Source of the DNA: Metamycoplasma phocicerebrale
GTDB taxonomy: Bacteria > Bacillota_I > Bacilli_A > Mycoplasmatales > Metamycoplasmataceae
Direction: 5' to 3'
DNA length: 64,000 nucleotides
NCBI RefSeq assembly: GCF_003383595.3
Contig: NZ_CP033058.2
Location: forward strand, 1 to 64,000
Positions 1-11,669 of the stretch are shown in pieces (position 1 is the first letter of the stretch; each line of letters begins with the position of its first letter). The position numbers and the translations under genes were made by a program. The notes below the pieces were generated by a model. The model made no database searches. It was not told the DNA's origin and worked only from the letters and a program-made list of their open reading frames with translations.

Positions 1-62
1 AATAAAATGTTGATATTATTCATTATTTTTGGCAATTATAAAACATATTTGAGCTTTTAAAA

Positions 63-68
63 TATAAT
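63..68 (+). promoter_or_regulatory. Putative -10 box of dnaA
   Basis: A perfect TATAAT lies 7 bases before the dnaA ATG and no Shine-Dalgarno sequence lies between them. If it is used, the dnaA mRNA would be nearly leaderless, which is common in mycoplasmas. No convincing -35 box is visible, and I see no clear DnaA-box cluster in the first 75 bases, so any origin would mainly lie before the window. Confidence 0.45.
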
Positions 69-75
69 TCAAAAT

Positions 76-1437
76 ATGAAATATAAAGAAAAAGAGATCG
101 ATTTGAATGTAAGTAATTCTATTTTACAAAATGAGTTAAAAAACACAGCAAGTGATTCAATGATATATGAAAGTTTTTTTTCAAACCTAAGACTAGTTCA
201 TGTTGATGAGAATCATGCATATGTTAAGACTTCGCCTTCATTGATTGATTATATTAAGACGAACCATTTTCAAACTATTCAAAGGGCAATTGTAAATACT
301 CTGGATAAAAAAATTATTTTGATTTTAATATCTTCACTTGATGAAATTGGACCAATAGTGGATAAAAATAAAACCCAAAGTTTTATTAATAATTCAAAAA
401 TAAGCAATGTAAAAAAAGATTTAACTTTTAAAAATTATGCAACAGGTAATTTTAATAAAATGGCTCTAAAAGCTGCAAAGAAAATTTGTACTGAATATGA
501 TGATATTTCTAATCCATTATTTATTCACTCTAATAGTGGTTTAGGAAAAACACATTTATTACATGCAATTGGAAATGAATTAACAAAACAAAATAAAAAT
601 TGCTTATATATTAATCCTGATAATTTAACTAGAAGATTAGTGGAACAACTTAAATCAAAAAATCAAGAACAAATAAATAAAATAGTTGATGAATTAACAT
701 CTTATGATTGTTTAATGTTTGATGATGTTCAACAATATGGAAATAAAGAAAGTACTTTAAATGTTTTGTTTAATATCATTAATACAATGAAAACAAATAA
801 TAAACAAATTATTTTTTGTGCAGATAAAGATCCATCTTATCTTGGAGGATTTGAACAAAGATTTATAACAAGATTTCAAGGTGGATTAATAATTGAAATT
901 AATAATTTGCAAATGGATGATGTTATTTCTATTTTAAAATTTAAGTTATCTGAAAATAACATTAACCCCGAATTATGGGAAGATGAGTCCTTAAGATATA
1001 TAGCTCGAAATTTTTCAACTTCAATAAGAGCTATAGAAGGAGCTATTAGTAGAATAAAATTATTTTCTGAAGGAGATGATTTCTTTACTTATGATATAAG
1101 AACTATTCAAAATATTTTTAAAAATGTAACCAAAGCAGAAGAAAGCATTACGCCAGAAAAAGTAATAGAAACAGTATGTAAATATTACGGAATTGAAAAG
1201 AAAAAGATAAAAAGTATCAGTAGAGCTCAAGAAATTGTTATTCCTCGTAAAATAGCTATTTATTTAATAAGAAACAATTTTAGCTTTACTTTAAAAGAAA
1301 TAGGAAAAATGGTTGGAGATCAAGCTCATTCAACTGTGATAGCTTCTTTAAATTGAATTGAATCTAATTTAAAAAGTAATTCAACTTTAAAAATGGCAAT
1401 AGAAAAAATACAAGATTCTTTAAAGAAGATTGTTTAA
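76..1437 (+). CDS. dnaA: Chromosomal replication initiator DnaA
   Basis: DnaA binds origin DnaA boxes and melts the origin as an ATP-bound filament. The 453-residue protein has a divergent N-terminal domain, then the AAA+ core with Walker A (NSGLGKTH, about residues 154-161) and Walker B (CLMFDDVQ, near 213-220). The C-terminal domain IV carries the family signature around GDQAHSTV. A standard-code reading would stop at the TGA at 1354-1356; read as Trp (SLNWIES) the protein gains its usual last 27 residues, to the TAA at 1435-1437. The ATG at 76 is 7 bases after a TATAAT and lacks a ribosome binding site. dnaN follows 10 bases later, the usual replication-gene order. Confidence 0.97.
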
Positions 1438-1447
1438 GGAGAAAAAA

Positions 1448-2545
1448 ATGGAATTAAAAATTAATAAATTATTATTAGATAATGCAATAGAAAAAGTAGC
1501 AAAAGCAATAGATCCTAATCCTTTTATACCTGAATTAAAGGGGATTTTGTTAAATGCTGAAGGAAATAAAATAACTTTAATTGGTTCAAACGGAGCAATA
1601 AGTATTAAGCATGAAATTCTTGCAAGTATGGATGCAGAAATTATTGTTCCTGGTTCAATTTTGGTAGATCTTTCTTTATTTAGAAATATAATTAAAAAAT
1701 TAGATAACGATATTGTTTTGAAGGCTCAAGAAAACACTTTAGAAGTGTTGACTGAAAATGATAGATTTAGTTTAAATTTATATAATGCTTATGAATATCC
1801 CCCTATAGATTTTTCAATTTATGGTGATCAAGTTAAGGTTAATTGAAATACTTTAAAAAATATTGTGCGAAATGTAGGAGTAGCTGCGTCAACCTTAGAA
1901 ACAAATATTATATTATGTTGTATAAATATGTCGGCACAAAATAAAAAATTAAAATTTGTAGCAACTGATAAATATCGTTATGCAGAAGAAGTATTAGATA
2001 TAGAAGATGATGTTAACTTTAATATTTCAATATTAGCCAAAAATTTAAAAGATATTTTAAACTTTGAATACAATGGCGATGTTGTTCTAAATATTTCAGA
2101 TCAAAAAGTTTTGTTTGAAATAGATGGAACAATTATTGAATCTAAAGTTGTAGATCAAGTGTATTTAGATGTTTCTAAAATAATACCTAAAAATTTTGCT
2201 TATACTTTAGTAATTAATAAAAGAGAATTAAATAATTTATTAAATAAAGCTTCTGTTATTATTAGTGAAAATTATAATAAAATAAGACTTCATATTCAAG
2301 ATCAGGTTTTGACGATTTCTTCAACTAGAGAAGAAATTGCTAATGCAGAAATTAAGTCACAAAAATTTAGTTATAGTGATACAGAATTAAAATTAGCTTT
2401 AAACTCAAGATTCTTGAAGGATGCAATTCAAAGTTTTGAAGAAGAAATAACCTTATCATTTACAGCCGATAAAATGAGAATTGTTATAACATCTGAATCT
2501 AATCCTAATTTATATCATTTAATAACTCCACAAAGAGGTTTCTAA
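1448..2545 (+). CDS. dnaN: DNA polymerase III beta sliding clamp
   Basis: DnaN is the ring-shaped processivity clamp that tethers the replicative polymerase to DNA. The 365-residue length fits the three-domain clamp, and the C-terminus ends in the typical LITP(Q)R segment (YHLITPQRGF). I chose the ATG at 1448, preceded by AAGGAG at 1436-1441, over an upstream in-frame TTG at 1430 that overlaps dnaA. The TGA at 1844-1846 is Trp, joining two apparent ORFs in one frame. The TAA stop overlaps the next ATG by one base, indicating an operon with dnaA and the S4 gene. Confidence 0.96.
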
Positions 2546-2763
2546 TGAAAGTAGAAATAACAGGAGAAGAGATAAAATTAGGGCAATTTCTAAAAAAAGT
2601 CGGAATATGTAGAACTGGTGGGATGGTTAAATTCTTTTTAAATGTGCACAAAGTAAAAATCAACGACCGTGTACCTGAAGGTAGAAATGCAAAAATTAGG
2701 GTTGGTGATACAGTTTGGGTTGATGACGAGTTGTTTATAATTAAAGCCGCACAACAAAAATAA
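2545..2763 (+). CDS. S4-domain RNA-binding protein (YaaA/RlbA type)
   Basis: This 72-residue protein is a stand-alone S4-like RNA-binding domain. The pattern LGQFLKKVGICRTGGMVKFF followed by KVKINDRVPEGRNAKIRVGD is the S4 helix-turn and strand core. Small S4 proteins directly downstream of dnaN are common in Firmicutes and Mollicutes (B. subtilis YaaA), where a role with ribosomal RNA is assumed. Its ATG shares one base with the dnaN stop, so translation is probably coupled. In Firmicutes recF usually follows; here no recF is present and rpmB comes next. Confidence 0.85.
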   Translation: MKVEITGEEIKLGQFLKKVGICRTGGMVKFFLNVHKVKINDRVPEGRNAKIRVGDTVWVDDELFIIKAAQQK

Positions 2764-2834
2764 TAAAAAATTAAAAAAAAATTAATTTAATATAAAATAT
2801 TAACATACTATTTACAAATAATTAAGGAGAAAAT

Positions 2835-3032
2835 ATGCCAGGAAGAGATCAATTAACAGGTCAAAAATCTTTAAGCGGAAACAAAAGATCGCACGCTTTA
2901 AATACTTCAAAAAGAACATTTGACCTTAACTTGCAAAAAGTAACTGTTTTAACTGAAAACGGATCTAAAAAAACTGTTAGAGTAACTGCAAAAAATGCTA
3001 GAACTTTAAAAAAATACGGTTTAGTAGCTTAA
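2835..3032 (+). CDS. rpmB: 50S ribosomal protein L28
   Basis: L28 is a small protein of the large ribosomal subunit. The 65-residue sequence starts [20 protein letters not shown], typical of bacterial L28, and ends in the basic [11 protein letters not shown] segment. An AAGGAGA ribosome binding site lies 6 bases before the ATG, and an AT-rich 71-base gap with TATAA-like elements separates it from the S4 gene, so it probably has its own promoter. A strong terminator follows at 3053-3079. Confidence 0.94.
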   Translation: MPGRDQLTGQKSLSGNKRSHALNTSKRTFDLNLQKVTVLTENGSKKTVRVTAKNARTLKKYGLVA

Positions 3033-3052
3033 TAATTCGAATGATATAATAT

Positions 3053-3079
3053 AAAGTGGTTATAATTTCCACTTTTTAT
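3053..3079 (+). terminator. Rho-independent terminator of rpmB
   Basis: The arms AAAGTGG (3053-3059) and CCACTTT (3069-3075) form a 7-bp stem followed by a T run. It lies 20 bases after the rpmB stop. Confidence 0.75.
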
Positions 3080-3160
3080 TTTTTATTTCTATAGTGATAA
3101 AACTTTTTAAATTTAGTAATATATAATATTAATATTATTATTTTAGTCTGGAGTAAATTT

Positions 3161-3856
3161 ATGTTATTAATACTATTTGCTGAAAAGCAAGAAAGTGAGT
3201 CTTTTTTATCTCACGTTGAAATAATTAATGAATATATTTTTGATAACAGCTTTTCAAGTTATCAAAATATTTTATTGTGCAAATATAAAAATAAAAAGTT
3301 TTATGTAGCACATATGGGAGTAGGGAAAGTTAATAGTTCATTATTTTTATCAAGACTACTAAACATTAAAGATTTTAAAATAAGTGAAATTTTAAATATT
3401 GGAGCTTCGGGCGGACTAAAGAAAACAAAAGTAGGAGAAGCATTTTTAGTTCAAAAAAGTTATTACTATGATGTAGATTTAACTTGTTTAAAAAATTATA
3501 AGCTTGGGCAACTACCTAACAATGTAATTGAATTTAAAACCAACGATAATTTAAATTTAAAATTTCAAAAAATATTAAATTTAGAATTGACTAACAATGT
3601 TTCTGCTGATAAATTTTTTACAATTAGTGATGCTAAAAATATAGAAAAAAATTTTAATAATATTAAAACTATGGATATGGAGGCTACGGCTTTAATTCAT
3701 ACTGCAGATTTTTATAATATGCCAATTTCTATTATTAAGGTTATTTCTGACAATATTACAATTGAAGACAACGATAAAGACTATAGAAATAATACGTTAA
3801 TAGTTAGTGCAAGAATTAATGATTTATTATTAAACATTTTGGAAAGGTTAAATTAA
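3161..3856 (+). CDS. mtnN: 5'-methylthioadenosine/S-adenosylhomocysteine nucleosidase
   Basis: MtnN hydrolyses methylthioadenosine and S-adenosylhomocysteine to adenine and the thioribose or homocysteine product, removing inhibitors of SAM-dependent enzymes. The 231-residue length is normal. Visible family marks are the early MGVGKVNSSL, the NIGASGGL loop, the substrate-binding MDMEATAL (acidic residue contacting the ribose) and SDNITIED near the C-terminus, where the catalytic Asp lies. A GGAG precedes the ATG and a TATAAT lies at 3122-3127. The stop overlaps the tatD start by one base. Its neighbour rsmA is a SAM-dependent methyltransferase, so shared expression makes metabolic sense. Confidence 0.9.
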   Translation: MLLILFAEKQESESFLSHVEIINEYIFDNSFSSYQNILLCKYKNKKFYVAHMGVGKVNSSLFLSRLLNIKDFKISEILNIGASGGLKKTKVGEAFLVQKSYYYDVDLTCLKNYKLGQLPNNVIEFKTNDNLNLKFQKILNLELTNNVSADKFFTISDAKNIEKNFNNIKTMDMEATALIHTADFYNMPISIIKVISDNITIEDNDKDYRNNTLIVSARINDLLLNILERLN

Positions 3857-4617
3857 TGAAATATATAGATATACATACACACCCATTTAAAGAATACTAT
3901 GATAATCCTCTTTGTGTTGTTCGAGAATGAAAAAACATGAATATGGATTTTATGTTTGTTAATGGCACTTCGAAAGAAGATTGTGTTGAACTAATTGATT
4001 TATGTGCCAAACAAGATTATTTATATCCTATAATTGGAATACATCCAACTTTATCAGAAGGAAAAAAAGATGGCAATTTCTTGGAGACAATTATTACTAA
4101 GGAAGTTATTGGAATAGGCGAAGTTGGTTTGGATTATCATTATGATGATTCTCCTTCTAAAGAAATTCAAAAAGAAGGGTTTATTTCACAAATAGAGGTT
4201 GCAAAAAAACATAACGTTGTAGTTGTTATGCATATTAGAGATGCTTTAGATGATGCTTATAAAATAATTTCATTACCTAAATATAAAGATGTCAAATTTG
4301 TTTTTCACTCTTATAGTGGTGATAAAGAATTTACCAAAAAATGTTTAAAACATGATAATTTCTTTTTTTCATTTTCAGGAGTAGTAACTTTTAAAAATGC
4401 TAAAAGCCTTCAAGAATCTTGCTTAGAAGTGCCTATTGATAGAATATTTTGCGAAACTGACACTCCTTATCTAGCTCCAATGCCAATGAGAGGAAGACCT
4501 AACATAAGTCCTTATGTTGAACATACTTATAAATATATTGCCAATTTAAAACAAATTGATGAAGAAGTTTTAGTAAAACAAATTAGAAAAAATGTTAAGA
4601 AAGTTTTTGGTGTGTAA
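3856..4617 (+). CDS. tatD: TatD-family metal-dependent DNase
   Basis: TatD proteins are TIM-barrel metallohydrolases with 3'-5' exonuclease activity on DNA. This one has 253 residues. Reading the TGA at 3928-3930 as Trp extends the ORF upstream to an ATG at 3856, giving the N-terminal metal-binding DIHTHP. Other metal ligands are in IGEVGLDYH (Glu), VMHIRDA (His), VFHSYSG (His) and ETDTPYLAP (Asp). The start overlaps the mtnN stop and the stop overlaps the rsmA start by one base each, so the three genes form a tight operon. The same tatD-rsmA pairing is frequent in Firmicutes. Confidence 0.92.
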
Positions 4618-5396
4618 TGGCAAAAATCAGAGCAAAAAAATCTTTTGGTCAAAATTTTTTAATTAATAAACAAATTCAAGAAAAAATTGTTTCTTTGGCT
4701 AATGTAGAAAATAAAAATGTAATAGAAATAGGGCCTGGTATGGGTGCTATTACAGATTTTTTGATTTCTAAAGTATCTAGTTTGAAGGCTTATGAATTAG
4801 ATAAAGAATTATGAGAATATTTGAATAAAAAAAATTATCCAAAAAATATTCAAATTGTTAATGAGGATTTTTTAGAAGCCAACATTAATTTTATTGAAGA
4901 TAGCAAAGTAACTATTATTGGCAATATTCCTTACAACATAACTTCTCCAATAATTTTTAAATTGTTAGATAATTATTTAAAAATTGAATCAGCAACCTTG
5001 ATGATACAAAAAGAAGTAGCTGAAAGAATTTTGGCTATACCAAATTCTAAAGTATATGGAAAATTATCGGTAACTTTACAAATATTTAGTAATATAAAAA
5101 AATTATTAGATGTAAAAGCTTCACAATTTAATCCTCAACCAAAAGTAGATTCAACTGTAATTAAAATTGAATTCATTCAACCCAATGATTTTTTAAAGAA
5201 AAACGCTAAGGAAATTGTTAAGTTTATTGCTCTATGTTTTCAATTCAAAAGAAAAACTTTATTCAATAATTTGAACACTAATTTTTCAAAAGAAAAAATA
5301 TTGCATTCTTTTCAAGAATTAAATTTCGATTCCAAAATTAGAGCAGAAAATTTGAATAAAAACGATTTTATAAATTTATTTAAAGAGTTAAATTAA
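4617..5396 (+). CDS. rsmA: 16S rRNA dimethyladenosine transferase RsmA (KsgA)
   Basis: RsmA dimethylates two adjacent adenosines in the 3' hairpin of 16S rRNA, using SAM, late in small-subunit assembly. The 259-residue protein carries the family opening KSFGQNFLIN, SAM motif I (EIGPGMGAIT, about residues 38-47), the catalytic NIPYNITSP and the later FNPQPKVDS. The TGA at 4812-4814 is Trp and joins the two halves. Loss of this gene gives kasugamycin resistance in other bacteria. It ends the mtnN-tatD-rsmA operon; no strong terminator is visible in the 140-base gap that follows. Confidence 0.95.
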
Positions 5397-5481
5397 ACTC
5401 GGCTTTTTTAAGCTTTCAAATTAATTAATATTTTAAAATTAAATTATATTTTTGATTTTTATAAAAAAATTGTTTTTTTGT

Positions 5482-5509
5482 TTAACAAAAATAAAAAAAA
5501 TATTATAAT
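5482..5509 (+). promoter_or_regulatory. Promoter of the tRNA-Leu/tRNA-Lys unit
   Basis: TTAACA (5482-5487) and a perfect TATAAT (5504-5509) are 16 bases apart, 27 bases before the first tRNA. This is one of the few places in the window with both promoter boxes recognisable. Confidence 0.55.
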
Positions 5510-5536
5510 AATATAGCATTTAACAAAAACCACCTT

Positions 5537-5623
5537 GCCCAGGTGGCGGAATGGTAGACGCTACGGACTTAAAATCCGTTGGCTGTAATGGCCGTGCTGG
5601 TTCAAGTCCAGTTCTGGGCACCA
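5537..5623 (+). tRNA. tRNA-Leu (anticodon UAA)
   Basis: An 87-base cloverleaf. The acceptor arms GCCCAGG and TCTGGGC pair with one G-U, and a long variable arm typical of leucine tRNAs is present. The anticodon loop CTTAAAA gives anticodon UAA, the T loop is TTCAAGT, and the CCA end is encoded. Confidence 0.96.
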
Positions 5624-5629
5624 TGTTAT

Positions 5630-5705
5630 GCGCCCTTAGCTCAGAAGGTAGAGCAAATGGCTTTTAACCATTGGGTCAGAGGTTCGAATCCTCTAGGGCG
5701 TACCA
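5630..5705 (+). tRNA. tRNA-Lys (anticodon UUU)
   Basis: A 76-base cloverleaf 6 bases after tRNA-Leu, clearly cotranscribed. The acceptor arms GCGCCCT and AGGGCGT pair, with a G-U at the first pair. The anticodon stem is AATGG/CCATT with loop CTTTTAA (anticodon UUU), the T loop is TTCGAAT and CCA is encoded. Confidence 0.96.
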
Positions 5706-5724
5706 TTTCAGGAAACTGACTAAA

Positions 5725-5749
5725 AATATAGGAGAAAAACTCCTATATT
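5725..5749 (+). terminator. Hairpin terminator after the tRNA pair, abutting an IS30 end
   Basis: A perfect 10-bp stem, AATATAGGAG/CTCCTATATT, with an A5 loop. The last base of the stem (5749) is also the first base shared by both IS30 copies, so the element sits exactly at the foot of the hairpin. The natural T run that should follow appears to have been displaced. Confidence 0.6.
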
Positions 5750-7067
5750 CCTTAAATGAAATATCAAGTGCAACACATAATTGTGCTTGATGTTTTTATT
5801 ATATATTTAAAATTTTAAAGTTTGTAAAAATATATGTTTTTTTTGTTTTTATGTATTTTTTAAACAATTTAAATAAACAAAAAACACCGTTTATTCGGTA
5901 GAAATAAATTCTAATTTATTTATTTGTTAATTATTAGCTTAGATGTAATTTTCTTTTAAAAATAGTTCTTTTGAAGATTTTCAACCAAGTATTTCTCTTG
6001 GCATTTCATTTATTTTATTTGAAATATTTTGTAACGTTTCAATGTTGATTGTATTAAAGTTAAAACCTTTTTTATATTCCCTTCTAATTAAACCATTTCA
6101 ATTTTCATTTGAACCACGTTGAAATGATGCATAAGGTTCAGCTCGATAAATTTTTATTTTTAATCATTTGGCTAATATTCCTATTTTTTCAAATTCTATA
6201 CCATTGTCAATTGTTATACTTTTAACAATTAAACTATTTTCTTTTATTAGCTTGCGTAGTTGAGTATTAATTTCATAACCTGATTTACTTAAAACAAATG
6301 TTGCAAAGCCTATTCTTGTTTTTCGTTCTGTTAAAGTTAAAATATTTCTGAAACCAGTGCTGCGCTTGCCAATTACTAGATCAGCTTCTCAATGACCATA
6401 TTCTTGTCTTAAATCTACAGATTTAGGTCTAGTTCAAATCGGAAAAACATAGCTAGCGCTTGTAACTAATCTGCTTACAACTGAAGCTGTTCGTTTGCCG
6501 CCCTTTTTATAAAAACTCCTTAATCTATTATGTTTTTTAATTGTTCATTGATTGCTTTTTATCCAATTAAAAACAGTTCTTAGTGATGGTAATTTAATTT
6601 TAAAATTAGTTTTAATATAGTGATATGTTGATTTTATACCAAAAAACTTTTTGTCATATTTTTGAATAAAAATGTTAGTAAATTCTTTATAGCTAAAATT
6701 AACATTAAATCTAAACATATATTTATGAGAATGTCTTTTAAACGATTTTATATTTGCTGCACAAGAATCATAATTTCCAGTTAAATCAAGATTTCTTTTT
6801 ATTTCTCTAGAAATGGTTGAAGGACTTCTGCGTAATCGTCTAGCAATTTTTCGTATTGAATAGCCATTATCCATTAATTTTTTGATAAAAAATCTTTCTT
6901 CATAAGAAATGTGAAAATATTTTTTAAATGCTTTATAATTCATATTAGGTCTCCTTAGGTGTTTTTTGTGAGGCCTTTTTTTATTTTTTTAAGTAGAAAA
7001 AAATTCAAGCAGCCTCACACTAATATTTTATCAATAAAGTGTTGCACTTGAATTTTCAATTCAGCAA
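5749..7067 (-). mobile_element. IS30-family insertion sequence, copy 1
   Basis: A 1319-bp segment repeated in inverted orientation at 52682-54000. Comparing the copies by eye I see one clear base difference, near 6417, so the duplication is recent. The ends are imperfect inverted repeats sharing TCAAGTGCAACAC. One transposase reads leftward. Upstream of the transposase start, an internal inverted repeat (GTGAGGC near 6968 with GCCTCAC near 7011) may fold the leader and damp read-through expression. Both outer edges touch stem-loops (5725-5749 and 7066-7088). Confidence 0.92.
5939..6943 (-). CDS. IS30-family DDE transposase
   Basis: A 334-residue transposase that cuts and joins its own IS ends. 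The N-terminus has a helix-turn-helix (GYSIRKIARRLRRSPSTISR, about residues 28-47) as in IS30. The catalytic DDE core is read through several TGA(Trp) codons: Asp in GHWEADLVIG, Asp in TIDNGIEFE and Glu in RGSNENWNGLIR. The protein ends LKENYI. The gene is intact, with no in-frame TAA or TAG, so it is probably active. A GGAGACCTAAT leader precedes the ATG. The copy at 52806-53810 matches it in length and near-identically in sequence. Confidence 0.95.
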
Positions 7068-7088
7068 GTGAGGCAATTAACCTCACTT
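7066..7088 (-). terminator. Hairpin terminator of the 7102-7491 gene, abutting the IS30 end
   Basis: The arms AAGTGAGG (7066-7073) and CCTCACTT (7081-7088) form an 8-bp stem with loop CAATTAA. It lies just past the stop of the leftward membrane gene. Its foot overlaps the last two bases of the IS30 element. Confidence 0.6.
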
Positions 7089-7101
7089 TTAAAATTATTT
7101 T

Positions 7102-7491
7102 TTAAGCTTTTTTTCCTCTCGACATTCCAATGCAAGAAGCAATAAATGTAAATATTGACATTGGTATAAATGCCCCTAATACATATAAAACTCCAACTGA
7201 ATAATGATTATTTTTGAAACCATCTACAGCTCCAATAATAATATATATAAAAAGTATAATATGTAAAAGTGCTGCTAATGAAAATAAAGCAATTATTGAA
7301 CTAGCTATTGCCACACCTTTAGATTTCATTAAATTTCAAAAATTTTCAGTACTTAGCTTTATATTCTTCGTATCAACTGTAAAAGAAGACCCTTTAATAA
7401 CAAGTGAATACAATAAAACTCCTGCTATTACTACTAAAATTGAAATAAAAATCATTAATAAAAAATTTGTAAGATGTATTTTTTTATTCAT
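7102..7491 (-). CDS. Small three-helix membrane protein of unknown function
   Basis: A 129-residue protein I do not recognise. Reading a TGA as Trp (NFWNLMKSKG) extends the frame upstream to the ATG at 7489-7491, which has GGAAGG just before it. It has three hydrophobic stretches: about residues 9-32, 56-88 and 97-120. The first helix is followed by a short polar segment (VIKGSSFTVDTKNIK) that is probably outside the cell. There is no lipobox cysteine. It stands alone between the IS30 element and the dnaK region, pointing away from dnaK. Confidence 0.75.
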
Positions 7492-7708
7492 GTTTTTTTT
7501 CCTTCCGTTAGCATAAATAATTAATTTAGTATTATGCTTTTTTTAATTTTTATAAGTATTAATATAAATTCAATACCCAATACAATTTTACATTTTTAAT
7601 AACAAAAAAAATATTAAATGTTAAATACAATAGAATTTTTAATTATTTTTATAGGCAATTAAGCACAAAAAAAGAATTTTTTTAAGTTTTATCATTTAAT
7701 TTAAAAAA
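7492..7708. other. AT-rich intergenic region before dnaK
   Basis: The gap of about 340 bases up to dnaK holds the CIRCE operator at 7709-7735. Between 7492 and 7708 I see only poly-A/T tracts and presumed divergent promoters; no ORF or RNA gene is evident. Confidence 0.5.
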
Positions 7709-7735
7709 TTAGCACTCTTTTTTTCAAAGTGCTAA
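7709..7735 (+). promoter_or_regulatory. CIRCE operator (HrcA binding site) upstream of dnaK
   Basis: The sequence is TTAGCACTC, nine bases, AAGTGCTAA. It matches the CIRCE consensus TTAGCACTC-N9-GAGTGCTAA at 17 of 18 arm positions. CIRCE is bound by the HrcA repressor, so dnaK here should be heat-inducible. It lies 94 bases before the dnaK ATG. A second half-site-like GTGCTAAAA follows at 7741. No hrcA gene is in the window. Confidence 0.9.
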
Positions 7736-7802
7736 AAATTGTGCTAAAATATTCTTGTAAACTAATTAAATGTGGTTTAAAAATTAAAAATATTTAATAT
7801 AA

Positions 7803-9620
<1,818 letters not shown>

Positions 9621-9636
9621 TAATATTAAAGTTATC

Positions 9637-9667
9637 AAACACAATCATAAAAAGGTTGTGTTTTTTT
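9637..9667 (+). terminator. Rho-independent terminator of dnaK
   Basis: A 10-bp stem (AAACACAATC/GGTTGTGTTT, one G-U) with a 7-base loop and a T run, 16 bases after the dnaK stop. Confidence 0.85.
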
Positions 9668-9798
9668 CATTTAAATAAAAACAGAGAGAAGAATAATTTA
9701 ACATAAAAAATAAAATTATAATATAAAAAAAATTGATTATTTATGTTATTTATGCTATAATTTTTTTAATATTTAAACAAAAGAAAGGTAGTGCTTTT

Positions 9799-11667
9799 AT
9801 GAAAACATCAGCTTTAAAATATTCAAGATTTGCTTTTAATAATGTATTTAAGAAAAAAAGTTCAATTATTATTCCTTCTTTATTAATTGGCCTATCACTA
9901 ATTATGGGATTAATTTTTAGATTTACTATTGATCACAAATACTTTAATTTAACAACATATATATATATTTTTTTTGTATTAGTAGCTACAGTTATTTTTT
10001 CTTCAATAAAGGCCTTAAACATTTTTAAAGATTTTGAACAAGAGGGAATGGAAATAGTCAGTTTATCTAAACCTATATCGAGAAATAATTTAGTTTTAGG
10101 TAAATTAATAACTTTAATTTATTTTGGTTTAATTTGAGCAATTGTTTCATCTTTATCATCTTTATTGTTTTTAAATGGTTTTTTTAATGCAAGGCTTTTA
10201 TTTACTTATTCAGGGTTATTTTTAATAGTAGTATTTTGTACTTATATGTTTATCGGATTAATTACTGCTTTAATAGGATATAAATTAAATCAAAAATTTG
10301 CAATAACAATTCCTTTAGCTTTATTTATTCCATTAGCTTTAGGCGGATCTTTATTATCTGCTAATGCAACATCCAATGCTAATAACGCTGCATATTATAT
10401 AAATACTAAATATCCATATCATCTTTCTGGAAATGAAGCGAACGTTGAACCTTTTTTTATTAATAATAAAAAAGATGAATTAATTTTAATTCCCAATGGC
10501 TTGCAAAATGATAAATTTAGTAAAAAACAAATTGAATATCTTGAAGAAGTTATGAATATATCTAATAAATCATCAAGTGAATGGCAAATATATTCATGAT
10601 TATCTACACCTTATCAATTATTAGATATATTTAATTTTAATAATAATAATGTATTTGAAGTTCTTTCAAAAAATAAATTTACAAATCAAAATAATTATAT
10701 TTATTACAACGGCTTAGATGACATTACTTATCAATACAAATTAGAAAAAAATGTTAACTGAAAAAAATATGATTCATCTAACTCCGGAATTCTAGAAAAA
10801 AGATATATTGTTCCTGGGCTTTTAAAATCTAATTCTATTATTCCAAATACTATTGGAACCAGCATAATATATGCAAGAGAAAATGCTTCTAACACAGATG
10901 TCGATTTTCCTGAAGACAGTGCTCAATTTTCAGCTGAAAATAATTTAGTAGGTAAATTGAATTGAAAATATGTATATGAAGCATTAAGGGATAAAAACTT
11001 TAATTTAGTAGCAAAAAGAATTATTGATAATATCGAACCCAAATTAACTAATAACAATCGCACTATTGCTCATAAAGAATTAATGAATGAAATTTCTATT
11101 TTAATTAATGATCTAAGCGATAATTCAATAATTTATGAATTAGAAAATTTTCATGTTACTATTTTTAATAAAAATTCAATAATAGAGAAAAAAATACAAT
11201 CTGAAATTGAAAGAAAAATTTATATAGCAGTTGCTTTATTAAATTACATATATTTTAATAAACAAAATAGTTATATTTATGAATCTATGATAGTAAATCC
11301 TAATAAAATTAATGAATATGGCAATTCACAAATAGTTATTAATTTTGGTGGTTTTAAATATTTAATTGGTGGTTTTAGTTCATATGATAAAAAAGTAATA
11401 ACTGTTCAAAGAGAAAAAATGGACACACATGGAAACGTGGAAAAAGATGGTGATGGCAAACCAATATTAATATCTAAAATTGTTTTAAGATATGATTTAA
11501 CACCTTCTAATTCAAACTTCTTGTTTAAAGCAACAGAGGATGTTTATGCAATAAATAGATCTAAAAAAATTGTAAATAAAAATGTCTATTATGTTTTATG
11601 AATAATTTTAATATTAATTTTGTTTGTTTCGGTATTCTATCTATACAAAAGAAGGGACTATAAATAA
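9799..11667 (+). CDS. ABC transporter permease with a large extracellular domain
   Basis: A 622-residue membrane protein encoded two bases upstream of its ATPase. Helices lie near residues 20-40, 55-75, 105-160 and 170-195, resembling an ABC-2 type permease (the FEQEGMEIVSLSKPISRNNL loop is typical). A polar region of about 390 residues follows, predicted outside the cell, then one C-terminal helix (about 600-617) and a basic tail YKRRDYK. Four or more TGA(Trp) codons fall inside. I chose the ATG at 9799, preceded by AAAGGT; an upstream in-frame start at 9733 has no ribosome site. The substrate is unknown. The large outer domain and three downstream lipoproteins suggest a complex working at the cell surface. 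Confidence 0.85.
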
Positions 11668-11669
11668 TT

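Noticed and set aside
1-75. Origin of replication with DnaA boxes
   Set aside because: The position before dnaA is right, but I find no recognisable TTATCCACA-type box in these 75 bases; the origin may lie before the window.
7214-7516. A plus-strand 100-codon ORF
   Set aside because: It overlaps antisense to the three-helix membrane gene, whose minus-strand frame has a ribosome site and coherent helices.
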